From positions 4,041,001 to 4,105,000 of the forward strand of contig NZ_CP029617.1 in NCBI RefSeq assembly GCF_003945545.1: a stretch of DNA of 64,000 nucleotides, written 5' to 3'. Made by a program: the position numbers and the translations under genes. This DNA comes from Streptomyces sp. WAC 01529. Lineage in GTDB: Bacteria > Actinomycetota > Actinomycetes > Streptomycetales > Streptomycetaceae. The notes beneath the pieces are model-generated. The model worked only from the letters and a program-made list of their open reading frames with translations, was not told where the DNA came from and did no database searches. Of this stretch, positions 63,901 through 64,000 are shown piece after piece; position 1 is the stretch's first letter; each line of letters begins with the position of its first letter.

Positions 63901-63914
63901 GTTTCACGTGAAAC
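63901..63914. other. parS site 3 of the right-edge cluster
   Basis: Exact parS in a 22-bp perfect palindrome (63897-63918), 40 bp after site 2. Confidence 0.92.
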
Positions 63915-63935
63915 AAGCACCCTCCTCACCGGCTG

Positions 63936-64000
63936 CTAGAAGGCGCGCCACCCCTGCGGATCCACTCCGCCGGGGACCGGCGCTCCCTCGTCGTACGGCC
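63936..64000 (-). CDS. 3' end of an unrecognised gene cut by the window
   Basis: The minus strand reads into a TAG at 63938-63936 after an open frame ending GVDPQGWRAF, with Streptomyces-like codon use. Only 21 codons are visible, too few to name. Its stop is 22 bp beyond the third parS. Confidence 0.45.
   Translation of the reverse strand, partial: PYDEGAPVPGGVDPQGWRAF

Noticed and set aside
63833-63914. CRISPR-like array
   Set aside because: The repeats are palindromic parS sites with uneven spacing of 28 and 40 bp, not repeat-spacer units.

Overview
The window is a piece of a high-GC actinobacterial chromosome, almost certainly Streptomyces. The evidence is the codon bias, GTG/TTG starts, the sporulation gene ssgA with its activator ssgR, a fused cydDC, and the S. 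lividans-type copper set (YcnI, Sco, PCuAC, CopCD and a Tat-exported DyP peroxidase). From memory, the gene order matches the core region to one side of oriC in S. coelicolor. There is no phage, IS element, CRISPR array, tRNA or rRNA. Exact 14-bp parS sites appear at 40921, 59478 and three times at 63833-63914, so oriC probably lies beyond the right edge.

Layout. 1-5.3 kb: HtrA-like protease (cut by the left edge), glycerophosphodiester phosphodiesterase, an RsbW-like ATPase, a SEC-C/DUF5926 protein, a secreted orphan and a primase-polymerase-like protein. 5.3-12 kb: a GAF/PP2C phosphatase-like protein behind iteron-like repeats and a perfect inverted repeat, an Xaa-Pro peptidase, an AhpD-like protein divergent from a MocR regulator, a truncated F420-type relic and a second RsbW-like ATPase. 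12.7-19.2 kb: copper handling and DyP peroxidase operon. 19.2-26.5 kb: pheA, a DnaA-box cluster, serS, a HAD phosphatase and a four-gene ABC exporter operon on the minus strand. 26.8-31.5 kb: M24 peptidase, EphD-like hydrolase/dehydrogenase fusion, PF10118-type protein and MerR regulator. 31.5-43.7 kb: a second DnaA-box group, kptA, an LLM oxidoreductase, a HAD phosphatase, an M23 peptidase, an orphan GAF histidine kinase and the cydA-cydB-cydDC operon with a Rex operator. 43.7-53 kb: a cyclophilin-like protein, a HisC/Pat aminotransferase, a LacI regulator, a phosphoesterase, a membrane protein, thiC with a TPP riboswitch and a YibE/F protein. 52.6-64 kb: ssgA/ssgR, small membrane and cupin genes, a gamma-lyase, Nudix, an unusually long flavohaemoglobin-like protein, GNATs, a GlcG/HbpS-like protein, a MarR/MFS pair and the parS cluster.

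Working themes. Copper genes at 12.7-19.2 kb would load and use copper outside the membrane. The cyd block, its Rex site and a neighbouring GAF kinase form a respiration/redox module. Outside genes, the most interesting signals are replication and segregation sites: DnaA-box groups at 20.26-20.57 kb and 31.48-31.53 kb, three DnaA-like iterons with a 20-bp period next to a primase-like gene at 5.38 kb, and parS sites fused to the start codons of two genes. Several intergenic regions also carry short tandem arrays (12-, 18- and 23-bp units). Gene starts given here are choices from ribosome sites and family conservation; no database search was possible.
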